Shown piece after piece: positions 8,818 through 18,067 of a DNA stretch of 64,000 nt. The translations under genes were made by a program, and so were the position numbers. The notes beneath the pieces are model-generated. The model was given only the letters and a program-made list of their open reading frames with translations. It was not told the DNA's origin and did not search any database. Every line of letters starts with the position of its first letter. Within the stretch, counting starts at the first letter, position 1. The stretch spans positions 1-64,000 of the forward strand of contig NZ_PTQW01000014.1 in assembly GCF_004343725.1 (NCBI RefSeq), given 5' to 3'. Source of the stretch: Treponema sp. J25 (GTDB lineage: Bacteria > Spirochaetota > Spirochaetia > Treponematales > Breznakiellaceae).

Positions 8818-10491
8818 CTATCCTTTTAGAGTTCCCATGTGATGCAAGGACTCAGTAATACTATATGAGTAATCTCCCAACTTCTCAATGCGTCGCACAA
8901 GATCAATAAACAAAAGCTCCGTTTTCACATCCGAACCGGCCTCTATATTCTTACGGGCCAGCTTTTTCAGCTTACTCCGGAACCCATCAATCTGTTCTTC
9001 CAAATTCTTCGCATGGAGTAATTCCTCTTCGCTTAAGGGTTTCTCAAGATGTTCCCGCACAAATACAAGAAAATCTCGAACCAAAAGAAGATAGGGATCG
9101 AGGAGGGCCATTTCTTTTTCATTAAAATAGAGCTTCTTATGATGGCTGCGCTGCAAAGTAAGAGCCAGGCTATAGCAATCATCGGTCATGTCTTCCAGGT
9201 CCGCCACAATTCTCATAAGCTGGCCCACCTTTTGTTCAGAACGGCTACTTATCTGGGATCGGGTACACTCAATAAGAAAGCGGGTGAGCTCTTCGCGCAT
9301 CTGGTCCGCATAATCCTCTTTTTCTGCGAGGTGAGCCACCATCTCATCTACTGCGCCTGCTTGTTTTACCTTAAGGGCCTGGCGGAATTCTTCAAACATC
9401 GATTCCACAAGGGACGCCATGTTTTGAATCTCCTTTTCGGCCCGCAGGATTTGTAGTTCTGGCGTATCCTGAATACTGGCGGTGGTATAGGGAAGACGGT
9501 ATACCCCCGATTGAAGTTGGGGATCGTCCTTTATCAAAAAAGACACCAATTGGGCAAAGGGATGCACAAAGGGCAAGAACAAGAGCGTATTGATGGTATT
9601 AAATACCGTATGGAGCATAGCGAGATGGGTAGCGATTCCTGTACCTCCGGCCTCTCCGGGAGTTAAAACATCAACAAGATGCAAAAAGGGATTAAACAAG
9701 GCCAGGGCCCAGAGGGACCCAAATACGTTAAACAACAGATGCACCAGAGCGGCCCGGCGGGCAGCGGCTTTTGTGCCGATTGATGCAAGCAGCGCGTCCA
9801 CCGTGGTGCCGATATTCGCTCCCAAAATCATCGCGGCCGCCATGGGGTAATTGATGAGGCCGTTATGGGCCATGGTAATAAAGATAGCCGTCGAAGCACT
9901 GGAAGAATGAACCAGGAGGGTAATAGCAATACCAAATCCTGTGGCCACCAGAATTGAAATATAGCCTAGTTCCGAAACTCCTTTTATAAAAGTGAGTGTT
10001 TCTTGGTCTATTTTGGGCATCGAATGGGTAAGAAAATCCAGGCCCAGGAATAAAAGGCCAAAACCCAGCACCGCTTCGCCGAGATCTTTTCTGCCCCACT
10101 TCACCGCCATATAGAGAATAAAGCCAATACCAATGGCAGGAAGGGCAAGGGCGCTTACATGGAGCTTAAAGCCAATCAATGAGACAATCCAGGCGGTAAC
10201 GGTCGTACCAATGTTGGCCCCCATAATTACCCCGATGGACTGAGTAAGCGTAAGAAGCCCCGCGTTCACAAATGAAACCACCATAACGGTGGTAGCCGAG
10301 GAGGACTGGATAATTGCGGTAACTAAAAAACCTGTAAGAACCCCTACAAAACGATTGCCCGTCATAAAGTTAAGGGCCCGCTGAAGCCGATCTCCGGCGG
10401 TTTTCTGGATCCCCTCTCCCATAATTTTCATTCCATAAAGGAAAAGGCCCAGACTCCCGGTAATCTGTAAGAGTAATTCCAAAACCTGCAT
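8818..10491 (-). CDS. Na/Pi cotransporter family protein with PhoU-like C-terminus
   Basis: The N-terminal ~310 residues contain the paired QSSSATTVMVVSFVNAGL and HSSSASTAIFITMAHNGL repeats of the NptA/YjbB Na/Pi-cotransporter family, each with GANIGTTV following. Residues about 340-555 are helical and PhoU-like (paired helices such as MRIVADLEDMTDDCYSLAL and LVRRIEKLGDYSYSI). Such proteins move phosphate across the inner membrane; direction and coupling ion here are not shown. An upstream in-frame TTG (10500) exists, but the ATG at 10491 matches the usual family start (MQVLELLLQITGSLGLFLYG). Neither has a good ribosome-binding site. Confidence 0.88.
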   Translation of the reverse strand: MQVLELLLQITGSLGLFLYGMKIMGEGIQKTAGDRLQRALNFMTGNRFVGVLTGFLVTAIIQSSSATTVMVVSFVNAGLLTLTQSIGVIMGANIGTTVTAWIVSLIGFKLHVSALALPAIGIGFILYMAVKWGRKDLGEAVLGFGLLFLGLDFLTHSMPKIDQETLTFIKGVSELGYISILVATGFGIAITLLVHSSSASTAIFITMAHNGLINYPMAAAMILGANIGTTVDALLASIGTKAAARRAALVHLLFNVFGSLWALALFNPFLHLVDVLTPGEAGGTGIATHLAMLHTVFNTINTLLFLPFVHPFAQLVSFLIKDDPQLQSGVYRLPYTTASIQDTPELQILRAEKEIQNMASLVESMFEEFRQALKVKQAGAVDEMVAHLAEKEDYADQMREELTRFLIECTRSQISSRSEQKVGQLMRIVADLEDMTDDCYSLALTLQRSHHKKLYFNEKEMALLDPYLLLVRDFLVFVREHLEKPLSEEELLHAKNLEEQIDGFRSKLKKLARKNIEAGSDVKTELLFIDLVRRIEKLGDYSYSITESLHHMGTLKG

Positions 10492-10695
10492 GATAATCAA
10501 AAACTAACATATTATTAACAATTTGGAAACCCAGGTTTTCATACGGGAATGCTGGGGAAGGAATCGAGAAATTTTTATTGTCCCTCCCGGAAACCAAGTT
10601 TTATTAACAAAGAGGGAAAGGATCCTGTCCTCTTTCTCCCGACTAACAATAAAAAAACAGGCAATTTGATGGTATTAACCAAGAGACTCCTCTGC

Positions 10696-10723
10696 TTGAC
10701 AGGAAAACAAAACAAATTACAAT
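10696..10723 (+). promoter_or_regulatory. sigma70-type promoter of the DUF3798 transporter operon
   Basis: A perfect -35 box TTGACA (10696-10701), a 16-base spacer and TACAAT (10718-10723). The start codon at 10754 follows a GAGGAGGAG ribosome-binding site. No riboswitch-like fold is seen in the short leader. Confidence 0.8.
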
Positions 10724-10753
10724 AGATGAATCTTTAAACTCGAGGAGGAGTTT

Positions 10754-11989
10754 ATGAAACGACATCTTTTGGTGCTCATAGGAGTACTTCTCTCCTTGAC
10801 GATCGTCTTGTCTTCGTGTCAGAAAAAAACTGAGACCACCGCAGCGGAAGGGAAGAAAGCGTCTTTCCATATTGGGGTGGTTACCGGCACGGTTTCTCAA
10901 AGCGAAGATGATCTGCGGGGAGCAGAAGAACTGATTCGGCGGTATGGGAAAGCTTCCGAAGGAGGCATGATTCAACATATTACCTATCCCGATAACTTTA
11001 TGGAACAGCAAGAGACCACCATTACCCAGATGGTAGCCTTAGCAGACGATCCCCTTATGAAGGCGGTGGTGGTAAACCAGTCTGTCCCTGGAACTGCAGA
11101 AGCCTTTAAACGTATTCGAGAGAAGCGGCCCGACATTCTTCTCCTTGCGGGAGAACCCCACGAGGACCCCCTCGTCATTGAAGCAGTGGCGGACCTCGCG
11201 ATCAATTCAGACTTTATCTCCCGGGGTTACACTATCATCTGGGCAGCCAAACAAATGGGAGCAAAGACGTTTGTCCATATCTCTTTTCCTCGCCATATGT
11301 CCTATGAATCTCTCGGCCTTCGGCGGCAGATCATGGAAGAGGCCTGTAAAGATCTGGGCCTGAAATTCGTCTTTGAAACGGCGCCGGATCCCTTAAGTGA
11401 TGTGGGACAGGCGGGGGCTCAGCAATTTATCCTGGAAAAGACCCCCCAGTGGATACAAAAGTATGGGAAAGAAACGGCCTTTTTCTGCACCAACGACGCC
11501 CACACGGAACCCCTTTTAAAACAACTCCTTGCCTACGGGGGAATGTTTGTAGAAGCGGATCTTCCGTCTCCGCTCATGGGGTATCCCGGGGCCCTCGGGA
11601 TCGATCTTTCTGCGGAAGCGGGGAATTTCCCGGCTATCTTGAAGAAGGTTGAAGAAGCGGTAGTTGCAAAAGGAGGAGCAGGTCGTTTTGGTACCTGGGC
11701 ATATTCCTATGGCTTTACCGTGACTGCTGGTCTTGGGGAGTTTGCCAAACGGGTTATCGAAGGAACCGCCCAAAAAGATGACACCAAGGCCCTCTATGAT
11801 TCCTTTGCAGTATTCACCCCTGGTGCAAAATGGAACGGTGGCAATTACATCGATGCCAATACAGGAGTTCGAGCGAAGAATCATCTTCTGGTGTACATGG
11901 ATACCTATATTTTCGGGAAAGGATACCTCCCCACCACCGAACAAAAGGTACCTGAAAAATATTACAACATTAAGTTCCAGAAACAATAA
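10754..11989 (+). CDS. DUF3798-family substrate-binding lipoprotein of an ABC importer
   Basis: The signal peptide ends in a lipobox (VLSSCQ, Cys at about residue 22), so the mature protein is membrane-anchored in the periplasm. The body reads FHIGVVTGTVSQSEDDLRGAE and continues with features of the DUF3798 family, which has a type I periplasmic-binding fold related to BMP nucleoside-binding lipoproteins. It is followed by an ATPase and two permeases, so it is almost certainly the binding protein of that importer. The ligand is unknown; related BMP-like systems carry nucleosides or riboflavin. Strong promoter and ribosome-binding site. Confidence 0.8.
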   Translation: MKRHLLVLIGVLLSLTIVLSSCQKKTETTAAEGKKASFHIGVVTGTVSQSEDDLRGAEELIRRYGKASEGGMIQHITYPDNFMEQQETTITQMVALADDPLMKAVVVNQSVPGTAEAFKRIREKRPDILLLAGEPHEDPLVIEAVADLAINSDFISRGYTIIWAAKQMGAKTFVHISFPRHMSYESLGLRRQIMEEACKDLGLKFVFETAPDPLSDVGQAGAQQFILEKTPQWIQKYGKETAFFCTNDAHTEPLLKQLLAYGGMFVEADLPSPLMGYPGALGIDLSAEAGNFPAILKKVEEAVVAKGGAGRFGTWAYSYGFTVTAGLGEFAKRVIEGTAQKDDTKALYDSFAVFTPGAKWNGGNYIDANTGVRAKNHLLVYMDTYIFGKGYLPTTEQKVPEKYYNIKFQKQ

Positions 11990-12034
11990 CACATAAAGGG
12001 TGAATCTCTTCTGTTTTGTTGTTTTTTAAAAAGG

Positions 12035-12078
12035 AACCCTTCTGAGGATGTACGATTGTCTTTCTTCTCAGAAGGGTT
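12035..12078 (+). terminator. Intercistronic hairpin after the binding-protein gene
   Basis: AACCCTTCTGAG (12035-12046) and CTCAGAAGGGTT (12067-12078) form a perfect 12-base stem with a 20-base loop. Only weak T content follows. It probably stabilises the binding-protein mRNA or partly terminates transcription, lowering expression of the membrane components downstream. Confidence 0.6.
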
Positions 12079-12179
12079 TCGCAAAAGGTACTTTGCTGAT
12101 ACATCAAACCCAATAGGGGTAGCCAGCCAGGCACCCCAGTTCCTAAGGAATTAAAGAGGAAGCGATAGAAGGTTATACC

Positions 12180-13772
12180 ATGGCAGAAACATCCCCCCTT
12201 CTAGAATTTAAAGGGATTACAAAAGACTTCTACGGGACTCCTGTACTTCAGAATGTCTCCTTCGCCGTACGTAAAGGTGAAATTTGCGCCCTGGTGGGCG
12301 AAAACGGCGCCGGGAAAACAACCCTTATGAGCATTCTTTTTGGTATGCCCGTCATTACCGAAACCGGTGGGTATACCGGTACCATTTATTTAAACGGCAA
12401 GGCGGTACAATTTTCTTCCCCTATGGAAGCTATCGATGCGGGGATCGGGATGGTTCACCAGGAATTTTCCCTTATCCCTGGTTTTACAGCATACGAGAAT
12501 ATCATGTTGAACCGGGAACCATTGCGTCCTTCGGTGGCAGTAGAACTCTTTGGAGATCGGCTTGCCACTCTTGACCGCCCAACGATGAAAAAACACGCCC
12601 AGCGGGCTATTGAACGGTTAGGGGTAACTATCGATGTAGACATGCCAGTAGCCGACATGCCTATTGCCCATAAACAATTTACAGAAATAGCCCGGGAAAT
12701 TGATCGGGAACGGGTACAAATCCTGGTATTGGATGAACCCACCGCAGTTTTGACAGAGAACGAAGCCGCAATTCTTTTAGAGGCCCTTCAGCGCCTCGCT
12801 GAACAGGGAATTGCCATCATTTTTATTTCTCATCGACTCCACGAGGTAACCCAGATTGCCCATACTATCGTGGTGTTACGGGATGGGAAAGTAGTACAAC
12901 AGGTGCCCAACAAAGAGGTCTCGGTCCGAGATATTGCATCCTGGATGGTAGGGCGGGAAGTTAAAACCTCCCACCGGGAACACCATAAACGGAGTGAACT
13001 AGAGACCGCTCCGGAGATTCTTCAAATAAGCCACCTATGGGTAGACATGCCGGGAGAAACGGTCCGGGATGTATCCTTCTCCGTTCGAAAGGGGGAGATT
13101 TTCGGTATTGGCGGCCTTGCCGGTCAAGGCAAGCTGGGAATCCCTAACGGAATCATGGGGCTTTACCCTGCGGGAGGAACCGTTTTATTTCAGGGAAAAG
13201 AGTTGAATTTCTCCGATCCTCGTTCTGCTCTCACTGCAGGAATTGCCTTTGTAAGTGAGGATCGACGGGGAGTAGGCCTTTTACTAGACGAAAGTCTGGA
13301 TTGGAATATCGCCTTTACAGCTATGCAAGTTCGAGGTGCTTACCTTAAAAAATATCTGGGTGGTCTCTTATCATTTCGAGATGAAAAGGCTATGCAAGAG
13401 ATAGCTCAACATTATATACAGCAGCTCGGGATTAAATGTACCAGTTATCGGCAGCCTGCAAAAGAATTGTCGGGGGGAAATCAACAGAAGGTCTGTCTTT
13501 CTAAGGCCTTCGCCTTAGAGCCAGAGCTTCTTTTTGTTTCTGAACCCAGTCGGGGTATCGACGTGGGGGCAAAAAGCCTGGTATTGGATACCCTCCTCCG
13601 GTATAACCGTGAAAAGGGAACAACTATCGTGATGGTTTCAAGTGAATTAGAAGAACTTCGCTCCATCTGTGATCGGATCGCTCTGGTATACGAAGGGAAA
13701 ATTGCGGGTATTCTAGAACCTGATGCCCCCCTGGAAGAGTTTGGTTTGCTTATGTCCGGAGGGAACCAATGA
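12180..13772 (+). CDS. ABC importer ATPase with two nucleotide-binding domains (RbsA/MglA type)
   Basis: The 530-residue protein has two ABC modules. The first has Walker A GENGAGKTT, a Walker B region LVLDEPTAVLTENEA and an H-loop FISHRLHEV. The second has the degenerate Walker A of this family (GGLAGQGKLGIPNGIMG), a signature LSGGNQQKVCLSKAF and the switch region VSSELEELRSICDRI. This layout is typical of ATPases that serve sugar, nucleoside and riboflavin importers. The gene overlaps the first permease by 4 bases (ATGA). Confidence 0.93.
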   Translation: MAETSPLLEFKGITKDFYGTPVLQNVSFAVRKGEICALVGENGAGKTTLMSILFGMPVITETGGYTGTIYLNGKAVQFSSPMEAIDAGIGMVHQEFSLIPGFTAYENIMLNREPLRPSVAVELFGDRLATLDRPTMKKHAQRAIERLGVTIDVDMPVADMPIAHKQFTEIAREIDRERVQILVLDEPTAVLTENEAAILLEALQRLAEQGIAIIFISHRLHEVTQIAHTIVVLRDGKVVQQVPNKEVSVRDIASWMVGREVKTSHREHHKRSELETAPEILQISHLWVDMPGETVRDVSFSVRKGEIFGIGGLAGQGKLGIPNGIMGLYPAGGTVLFQGKELNFSDPRSALTAGIAFVSEDRRGVGLLLDESLDWNIAFTAMQVRGAYLKKYLGGLLSFRDEKAMQEIAQHYIQQLGIKCTSYRQPAKELSGGNQQKVCLSKAFALEPELLFVSEPSRGIDVGAKSLVLDTLLRYNREKGTTIVMVSSELEELRSICDRIALVYEGKIAGILEPDAPLEEFGLLMSGGNQ

Positions 13773-14827
13773 ACAAAACAGCGCTGCAAAAGATACAAGA
13801 TTTTATCCAAGATTTCGGTTGGCCCCGCCTTATTATTGCCCTTTTTGTGGTGGTTCTTTTTTTGATAGCTCCCTTTGTAGGGGTTCGACTTGATGCTTCG
13901 CTTCAGGACGTGATTGCCCGTTTTGGACAAAACGGCGTGATGGTCCTGGCCCTGGTACCCATGATGCAAGCCGGAGCAGGCCTTAACTTTGGGCTTCCTG
14001 TTGGTATTATCGCGGGCCTTTTAGGGTCGACCCTCTCCATGGAATTCGGTTTTACTGGTTGGCTTGGCTTTGGCATGGCTATAGTACTGAGTTTACCCTT
14101 TTCCCTGTTGTTTGGTTGGCTCTATGGGGTGCTTCTTAACAAGGTAAAGGGAGAAGAAATGACCATTGCCATGTACGTAGGGTTCTCCCTTGTTACTTTC
14201 ATGGCAATTTTATGGATAATTCTTCCCTACCACAATCCTGCCATGGTGTGGGGATATGCGGGAAAGGGGTTACGAACCACTATCACCCTAGATGGATATT
14301 GGGCCCGCATCTTAAATAATTTCCTGGCCCTCAGGATTACCCCCTCTTTTACCTTGCCGACGGGAACCATTCTGTTTTTTATCCTTCTTGCTTTTGGCAT
14401 GTGGCTCTTCATGCGCAGCAAAACAGGCACTGCCCTCACAGCAGTAGGTTCCAACCCCGATTTTGCCCGGGCCGGTGGGGTTTCCATCGATCGGATGCGT
14501 CTTATTAGTGTCATAGTCTCTACCATTTACGGAGCCATTGGGATACTTGTGTATCAGCAGAGTTATGGGTTTATTCAGGTATACAATGCGCCCCTTTTCA
14601 TGGCGTTCCCGGCGGTGGCAGCAATCCTCCTGGGTGGGGCTTCTCTCCACAAGGCAAGCATTATGAATGTAGTGGTTGGAACCTTCCTTTTTCAGGGGAT
14701 CCTTACGATGACCCCCTCGGTTATTAACAGCCTGATGCAAACAGACATGTCAGAGGTACTTCGGATTCTTATCTCCAATGGGATGATTATTTATGCCCTC
14801 ACACGAAAAACAAGGGTAACAAAATGA
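13769..14827 (+). CDS. ABC importer permease 1 (BPD_transp_2 family)
   Basis: The 352-residue hydrophobic protein has about nine membrane segments. It carries GQNGVMVLALVPMMQAGAGLNFG and the conserved ALTAVGSNPDFARAGGVSIDRMR loop, which contacts the ATPase in RbsC/BmpC-type permeases. A second family motif, FMAFPAVAAILLGGAS, follows. It overlaps both neighbours by 4 bases, so translation is coupled. Confidence 0.9.
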   Translation: MNKTALQKIQDFIQDFGWPRLIIALFVVVLFLIAPFVGVRLDASLQDVIARFGQNGVMVLALVPMMQAGAGLNFGLPVGIIAGLLGSTLSMEFGFTGWLGFGMAIVLSLPFSLLFGWLYGVLLNKVKGEEMTIAMYVGFSLVTFMAILWIILPYHNPAMVWGYAGKGLRTTITLDGYWARILNNFLALRITPSFTLPTGTILFFILLAFGMWLFMRSKTGTALTAVGSNPDFARAGGVSIDRMRLISVIVSTIYGAIGILVYQQSYGFIQVYNAPLFMAFPAVAAILLGGASLHKASIMNVVVGTFLFQGILTMTPSVINSLMQTDMSEVLRILISNGMIIYALTRKTRVTK

Positions 14828-15987
14828 AAGGTCATGCTATATTACATCGAGTCGCCAATCAGGCGGTGGTAGTCATATTTCTTACTATTACGTTGCTTGC
14901 AATCCCTGTGTCAGGGCTCCCCCTCCCCTCTATTATTCAAGAAATTGTAACCCGGATGGGCCGAAATGCCTTTTTGGTCTTCAGCCTTATCCTTCCCATC
15001 ATGGCGGGGATGGGAATTAATTTTGGCATGGTCCTTGGTGCCATGGCAGGCCAGATAGGTCTTATTTTTGCAGTGGACTGGAACATTGTAGGGGTTCCGG
15101 GTCTTATTTTTGCAAGTCTCATTGGGGTACCCCTGGCGGCCATACTGGGGGCCCTTGCAGGGGCGGTACTCAATCGGGCCCGGGGGCGGGAAATGGTAAC
15201 CGGTTATATCCTGGGCTTCTTTATGGATGGCTTTTATCAACTGGTAGTACTCTATCTGATGGGCTCAGTAATACCTGTTCATTCTCCTGCCATTACCCTT
15301 TCTCGGGGATATGGGATCCGTAATACCCTGAATCTGGATAGCGTCCGCCAATCTTTGGATAAACTCCTCAATATACAGATCGGCGGGATCCGCTTTCCTC
15401 TGGCAAATTATCTTGTAATATTCTTTCTCTGTCTTTTTATTCTATGGTTTAAACGAACAAAACTGGGACAGGACATGCGGGCCGTTGGACAAGATGAACG
15501 GGTGGCCCACGCAGCCGGTATTCCAGTGGAGCGGACCCGCATCGTAGCCATCATTATGAGTACTATTCTGGCATGCCTCGGACAGATTATATTCCTCCAG
15601 AATATGGGAAACATGGCCACCTACAATGCCCACAAACAAACAGGCTTTTTTGCCGCTGCCGCAATTCTCGTAGGAGGCGCTTCTGTTACACGGGCTACCA
15701 TTTCCAATGTGTTTATCGGAACCCTCCTCTTACACCTCATGTACATTGTGGTCCCCCGGGCAGGGACAAACCTCTTCGGCTCTGCCATGATCGGAGAGTT
15801 TTTTCGGGACGCCTTTAGTTATGCCATCATTGCCCTTGCACTGGTAATCCACGCATGGCGAAAGCGGGCTAAGGCAGAACAGGAACGGTCCCTTCTGCGG
15901 GGAAATATTATAGCCAGGGACGGGACAAATGGTACCAATCCATCACCTACAGCCCTGTATGGGCAGAATCAGGGAGAAAGCCTATGA
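14824..15987 (+). CDS. ABC importer permease 2 (BPD_transp_2 family)
   Basis: The second permease (387 residues) has the same pattern: MGRNAFLVFSLILPIMAGMGINFG near the N-terminus, the ATPase-contact loop DMRAVGQDERVAHAAGIPVERTR, and GFFAAAAILVGGASVTRAT. Its C-terminal ~45 residues are hydrophilic and vary in the family. It overlaps both neighbours by 4 bases. With permease 1 it should form the heterodimeric membrane channel. Confidence 0.9.
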   Translation: MKGHAILHRVANQAVVVIFLTITLLAIPVSGLPLPSIIQEIVTRMGRNAFLVFSLILPIMAGMGINFGMVLGAMAGQIGLIFAVDWNIVGVPGLIFASLIGVPLAAILGALAGAVLNRARGREMVTGYILGFFMDGFYQLVVLYLMGSVIPVHSPAITLSRGYGIRNTLNLDSVRQSLDKLLNIQIGGIRFPLANYLVIFFLCLFILWFKRTKLGQDMRAVGQDERVAHAAGIPVERTRIVAIIMSTILACLGQIIFLQNMGNMATYNAHKQTGFFAAAAILVGGASVTRATISNVFIGTLLLHLMYIVVPRAGTNLFGSAMIGEFFRDAFSYAIIALALVIHAWRKRAKAEQERSLLRGNIIARDGTNGTNPSPTALYGQNQGESL

Positions 15988-16463
15988 ACACCGCTGCTTC
16001 TTTTTCGGCTAACCAGGGCGGATCACAGAAAGTTCTCCTTCGTCGCGTGGTCATCCGGGTGTTTCTGGTATGTGCATGGCTACTGTTAGGGGTATATCTT
16101 TTTATTACCTATCGGGCCCATACGATACTGCTCGATAATAATAAGGGGATTCCTGAAAAGGCCATTTCTCCCCTTTCCCGCATACGGATTCAGATTGATA
16201 ATCAAAAACCTATTGAACTAGCCCCAAACGAACGGGACAAAGTAATGGTAGTGGGCCGGACCCATCGCATCATTGTTACTGAAACAGGACAGACATCTCC
16301 TCTTGTGGAAAAGACTATTAGTCTTGCGATAGGGCCCGATATCTATCTTCTTTCAGTACCAGCCCTTGTCGCAGGTTCGGAAGAAGCTCTCACCCCCTTT
16401 GTCCAGGAGATAGTACGGCCTAAAGAAGAAGAAACACCCCCCAGCGAAAGCGCTCCCTTCTGA
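15984..16463 (+). CDS. Single-pass membrane protein linked to the DUF3798 importer (possibly DUF6672)
   Basis: The 159-residue protein has one membrane segment near the N-terminus (IRVFLVCAWLLLGVYLFITY) and an extracytoplasmic domain with HTILLDNN, IRIQIDNQKPIEL and RDKVMVVGRTHRI. It resembles small proteins annotated DUF6672 beside similar importers in treponemes, but this is from memory. Its 4-base overlap with the permease gene and the terminator after it show it is the last gene of the operon, so a role in assembly or function of the transporter is likely. No biochemical function is known. Confidence 0.65.
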   Translation: MNTAASFSANQGGSQKVLLRRVVIRVFLVCAWLLLGVYLFITYRAHTILLDNNKGIPEKAISPLSRIRIQIDNQKPIELAPNERDKVMVVGRTHRIIVTETGQTSPLVEKTISLAIGPDIYLLSVPALVAGSEEALTPFVQEIVRPKEEETPPSESAPF

Positions 16464-16519
16464 AACGAAGCATGAAGGGGAAGGAGAGCCTCCGCTTCTT
16501 ACTAAAGGGGCCCTGCCCC

Positions 16520-16575
16520 AAAGGCCTCCTCCCCACAACGGATTCTCACCTTCCTCAGGAGGGGGCCTTTTCTTT
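16520..16575 (+). terminator. Rho-independent terminator of the DUF3798 importer operon
   Basis: AAAGGCCTCCTCC (16520-16532) pairs with GGAGGGGGCCTTT (16558-16570) over 13 positions with one wobble, followed by TTCTTTA. It lies about 55 bases after the last gene. Confidence 0.75.
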
Positions 16576-16673
16576 ATCGGGTTTTTATCTTTTATCCTGG
16601 CAGGTGGTGAAGGAGAGGGAACACCCGTAAGAAGGTGCCCCTTCCCGGCCAGTCAACGGAAAACAAGAAAACC

Positions 16674-17264
16674 TCACCGGGGAAGAGAAAACGTGGAGGG
16701 AGGACAGGTCCAGAAAAAATCGGGAAACACCACGCTCTGGACCACCTCGCCAGGGCGATATTCTCGAACAGGGCCAAAGCGACCATTGTTCCATACATAT
16801 TGATACACAAAGCCCGTATCGGAATGAATTATCCAGTATTCCCGCACCCCTACCCGTTCGTAGAGTTCCCGCTTTATTCCCAGGTCCTTGTGGGCTGTGC
16901 TTTCCGAAAGGACCTCCGCAATAAAATCAGGGGCCCCATGAATACCATCTTCCTGTACCTTGGTAGGGTCACATACAACCAATACATCCGGTTCTACCAC
17001 CGTGTCCCTCGTATCGGAGGCTTCCTCTAAAAATACATCCAGGGGAGCAATAAACACCTGACAGGGCTTACCTTTAAGGTAATCCCGCAATTCTCCAAAC
17101 AAATCCCCTGCCTTCTCCTGATGAGAAACCCGGGGGGCAGGACTCATGTTGTAGGCTACACCCGAAATAAGCTCCCACCGTTCGTTGGGGGGCCAGGATT
17201 TCCAGTCCGCTATGGTAAACCGTTCACCTTCTTTCAGGGCACTTGTCCCATGGGTCTCTGGCAT
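16674..17264 (-). CDS. Uma2-family (DUF820) putative restriction-endonuclease-like protein
   Basis: The 196-residue protein matches the Uma2 family of PD-(D/E)XK-fold proteins. It has WPPNERWELISGVAYNMSPAP at the N-terminus, VEPDVLVVCDPTK (the Asp of the nuclease core), then GAPDFIAEVLSEST with the catalytic E.LS motif, and KRELYERVGVREYWIIH. A ribosome-binding site (GGGAGG) precedes the ATG, and a TATACT box lies on the minus strand near 17297-17302. These proteins occur in many copies in cyanobacteria and some spirochaetes; their role is unproven. It stands alone, divergent from the phosphoesterase gene. Confidence 0.88.
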   Translation of the reverse strand: MPETHGTSALKEGERFTIADWKSWPPNERWELISGVAYNMSPAPRVSHQEKAGDLFGELRDYLKGKPCQVFIAPLDVFLEEASDTRDTVVEPDVLVVCDPTKVQEDGIHGAPDFIAEVLSESTAHKDLGIKRELYERVGVREYWIIHSDTGFVYQYVWNNGRFGPVREYRPGEVVQSVVFPDFFWTCPPSTFSLPR

Positions 17265-17412
17265 GGCGAACCTCCCTCAATAGTGCATCAATAGTAGTAT
17301 ACTATCATCGGCTTTAAAAAAGGTAGTATCCCTATCCTTTTCGGCAAAAAACCGCGCCCCTTCTTGCCTTTCCCCCTTTACAGAAGGGCCTTCTCAGGAT
17401 TGAATAAGGGTA

Positions 17413-17973
17413 ATGGCAGCACCAACGCTTTTGGTTATTTCAGACACCCATGGAGACACGGAGACCCTGGCCCTGGTCCTGAGCTGGGCAAAACAGCAGA
17501 ATGCCATAGGGGCCCTCGTTTTTAACGGGGATGGCGCCGCCGACCTTCCCATCGCCATTGCTAAAACAGGGTACCGCCCCCCGGCGATCCATATGGTGCG
17601 GGGGAACGGGGACGGGGATCCCCGCCTTCCCCTGGTAGAAACTATAACCGTCGGAAAGCGCCGCCTCCTTCTTACCCATGGGCATGTACAGGCGGTTCAC
17701 GATGGGCTTGATCGGCTTGTCGCTGCGGCCCAGGCCATGGAAGTAGAGGGGGTGCTCTATGGTCACACCCATCGGCCCTTCTGGGAAGAAATCGGAGGGC
17801 GGCTTTTTCTAAACCCCGGCAGCCTTGGCAAACCCCGGGGAAAAGAGGGCCCAACCTTTGCAACTATTGAAATACCCGCCACTGGATGGTTTATCATTCA
17901 GTACTACCATATTGCGGAAGGCCCCTTTGGAGGAAGGACGATTAAGAAAATCGACCTTTTTGGGTCCCCCTGA
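17413..17973 (+). CDS. YfcE/MJ0936-type metallophosphoesterase
   Basis: The 186-residue protein carries calcineurin-like metallophosphoesterase motifs: ISDTHGD near residue 8, FNGDGAADL in place of the usual xxGD(x)D, MVRGNGDGD, LTHGHV and YGHTHRP, then LNPGSLGKPR. These supply the two-metal site. The GNGD variant of GNxD/GNHD is known in this subfamily. Substrate unknown (phosphodiester or phosphomonoester). A GAATAAGGG sequence lies just before the ATG. The 18068 gene follows after 95 bases on the same strand. Confidence 0.85.
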   Translation: MAAPTLLVISDTHGDTETLALVLSWAKQQNAIGALVFNGDGAADLPIAIAKTGYRPPAIHMVRGNGDGDPRLPLVETITVGKRRLLLTHGHVQAVHDGLDRLVAAAQAMEVEGVLYGHTHRPFWEEIGGRLFLNPGSLGKPRGKEGPTFATIEIPATGWFIIQYYHIAEGPFGGRTIKKIDLFGSP

Positions 17974-18067
17974 GGAATACCATGAGGAGTCCCAGCGGCG
18001 TGGGTGATAACCTGCGGGTCATCCGATAGGTGGCCCATAGTGTCCCAGGAAGCCCCTTGGAGGAACG

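Noticed and set aside
10500-10754. Possible FMN riboswitch upstream of the DUF3798 operon
   Set aside because: No RFN-box motifs are present, so riboflavin transport cannot be inferred from it.
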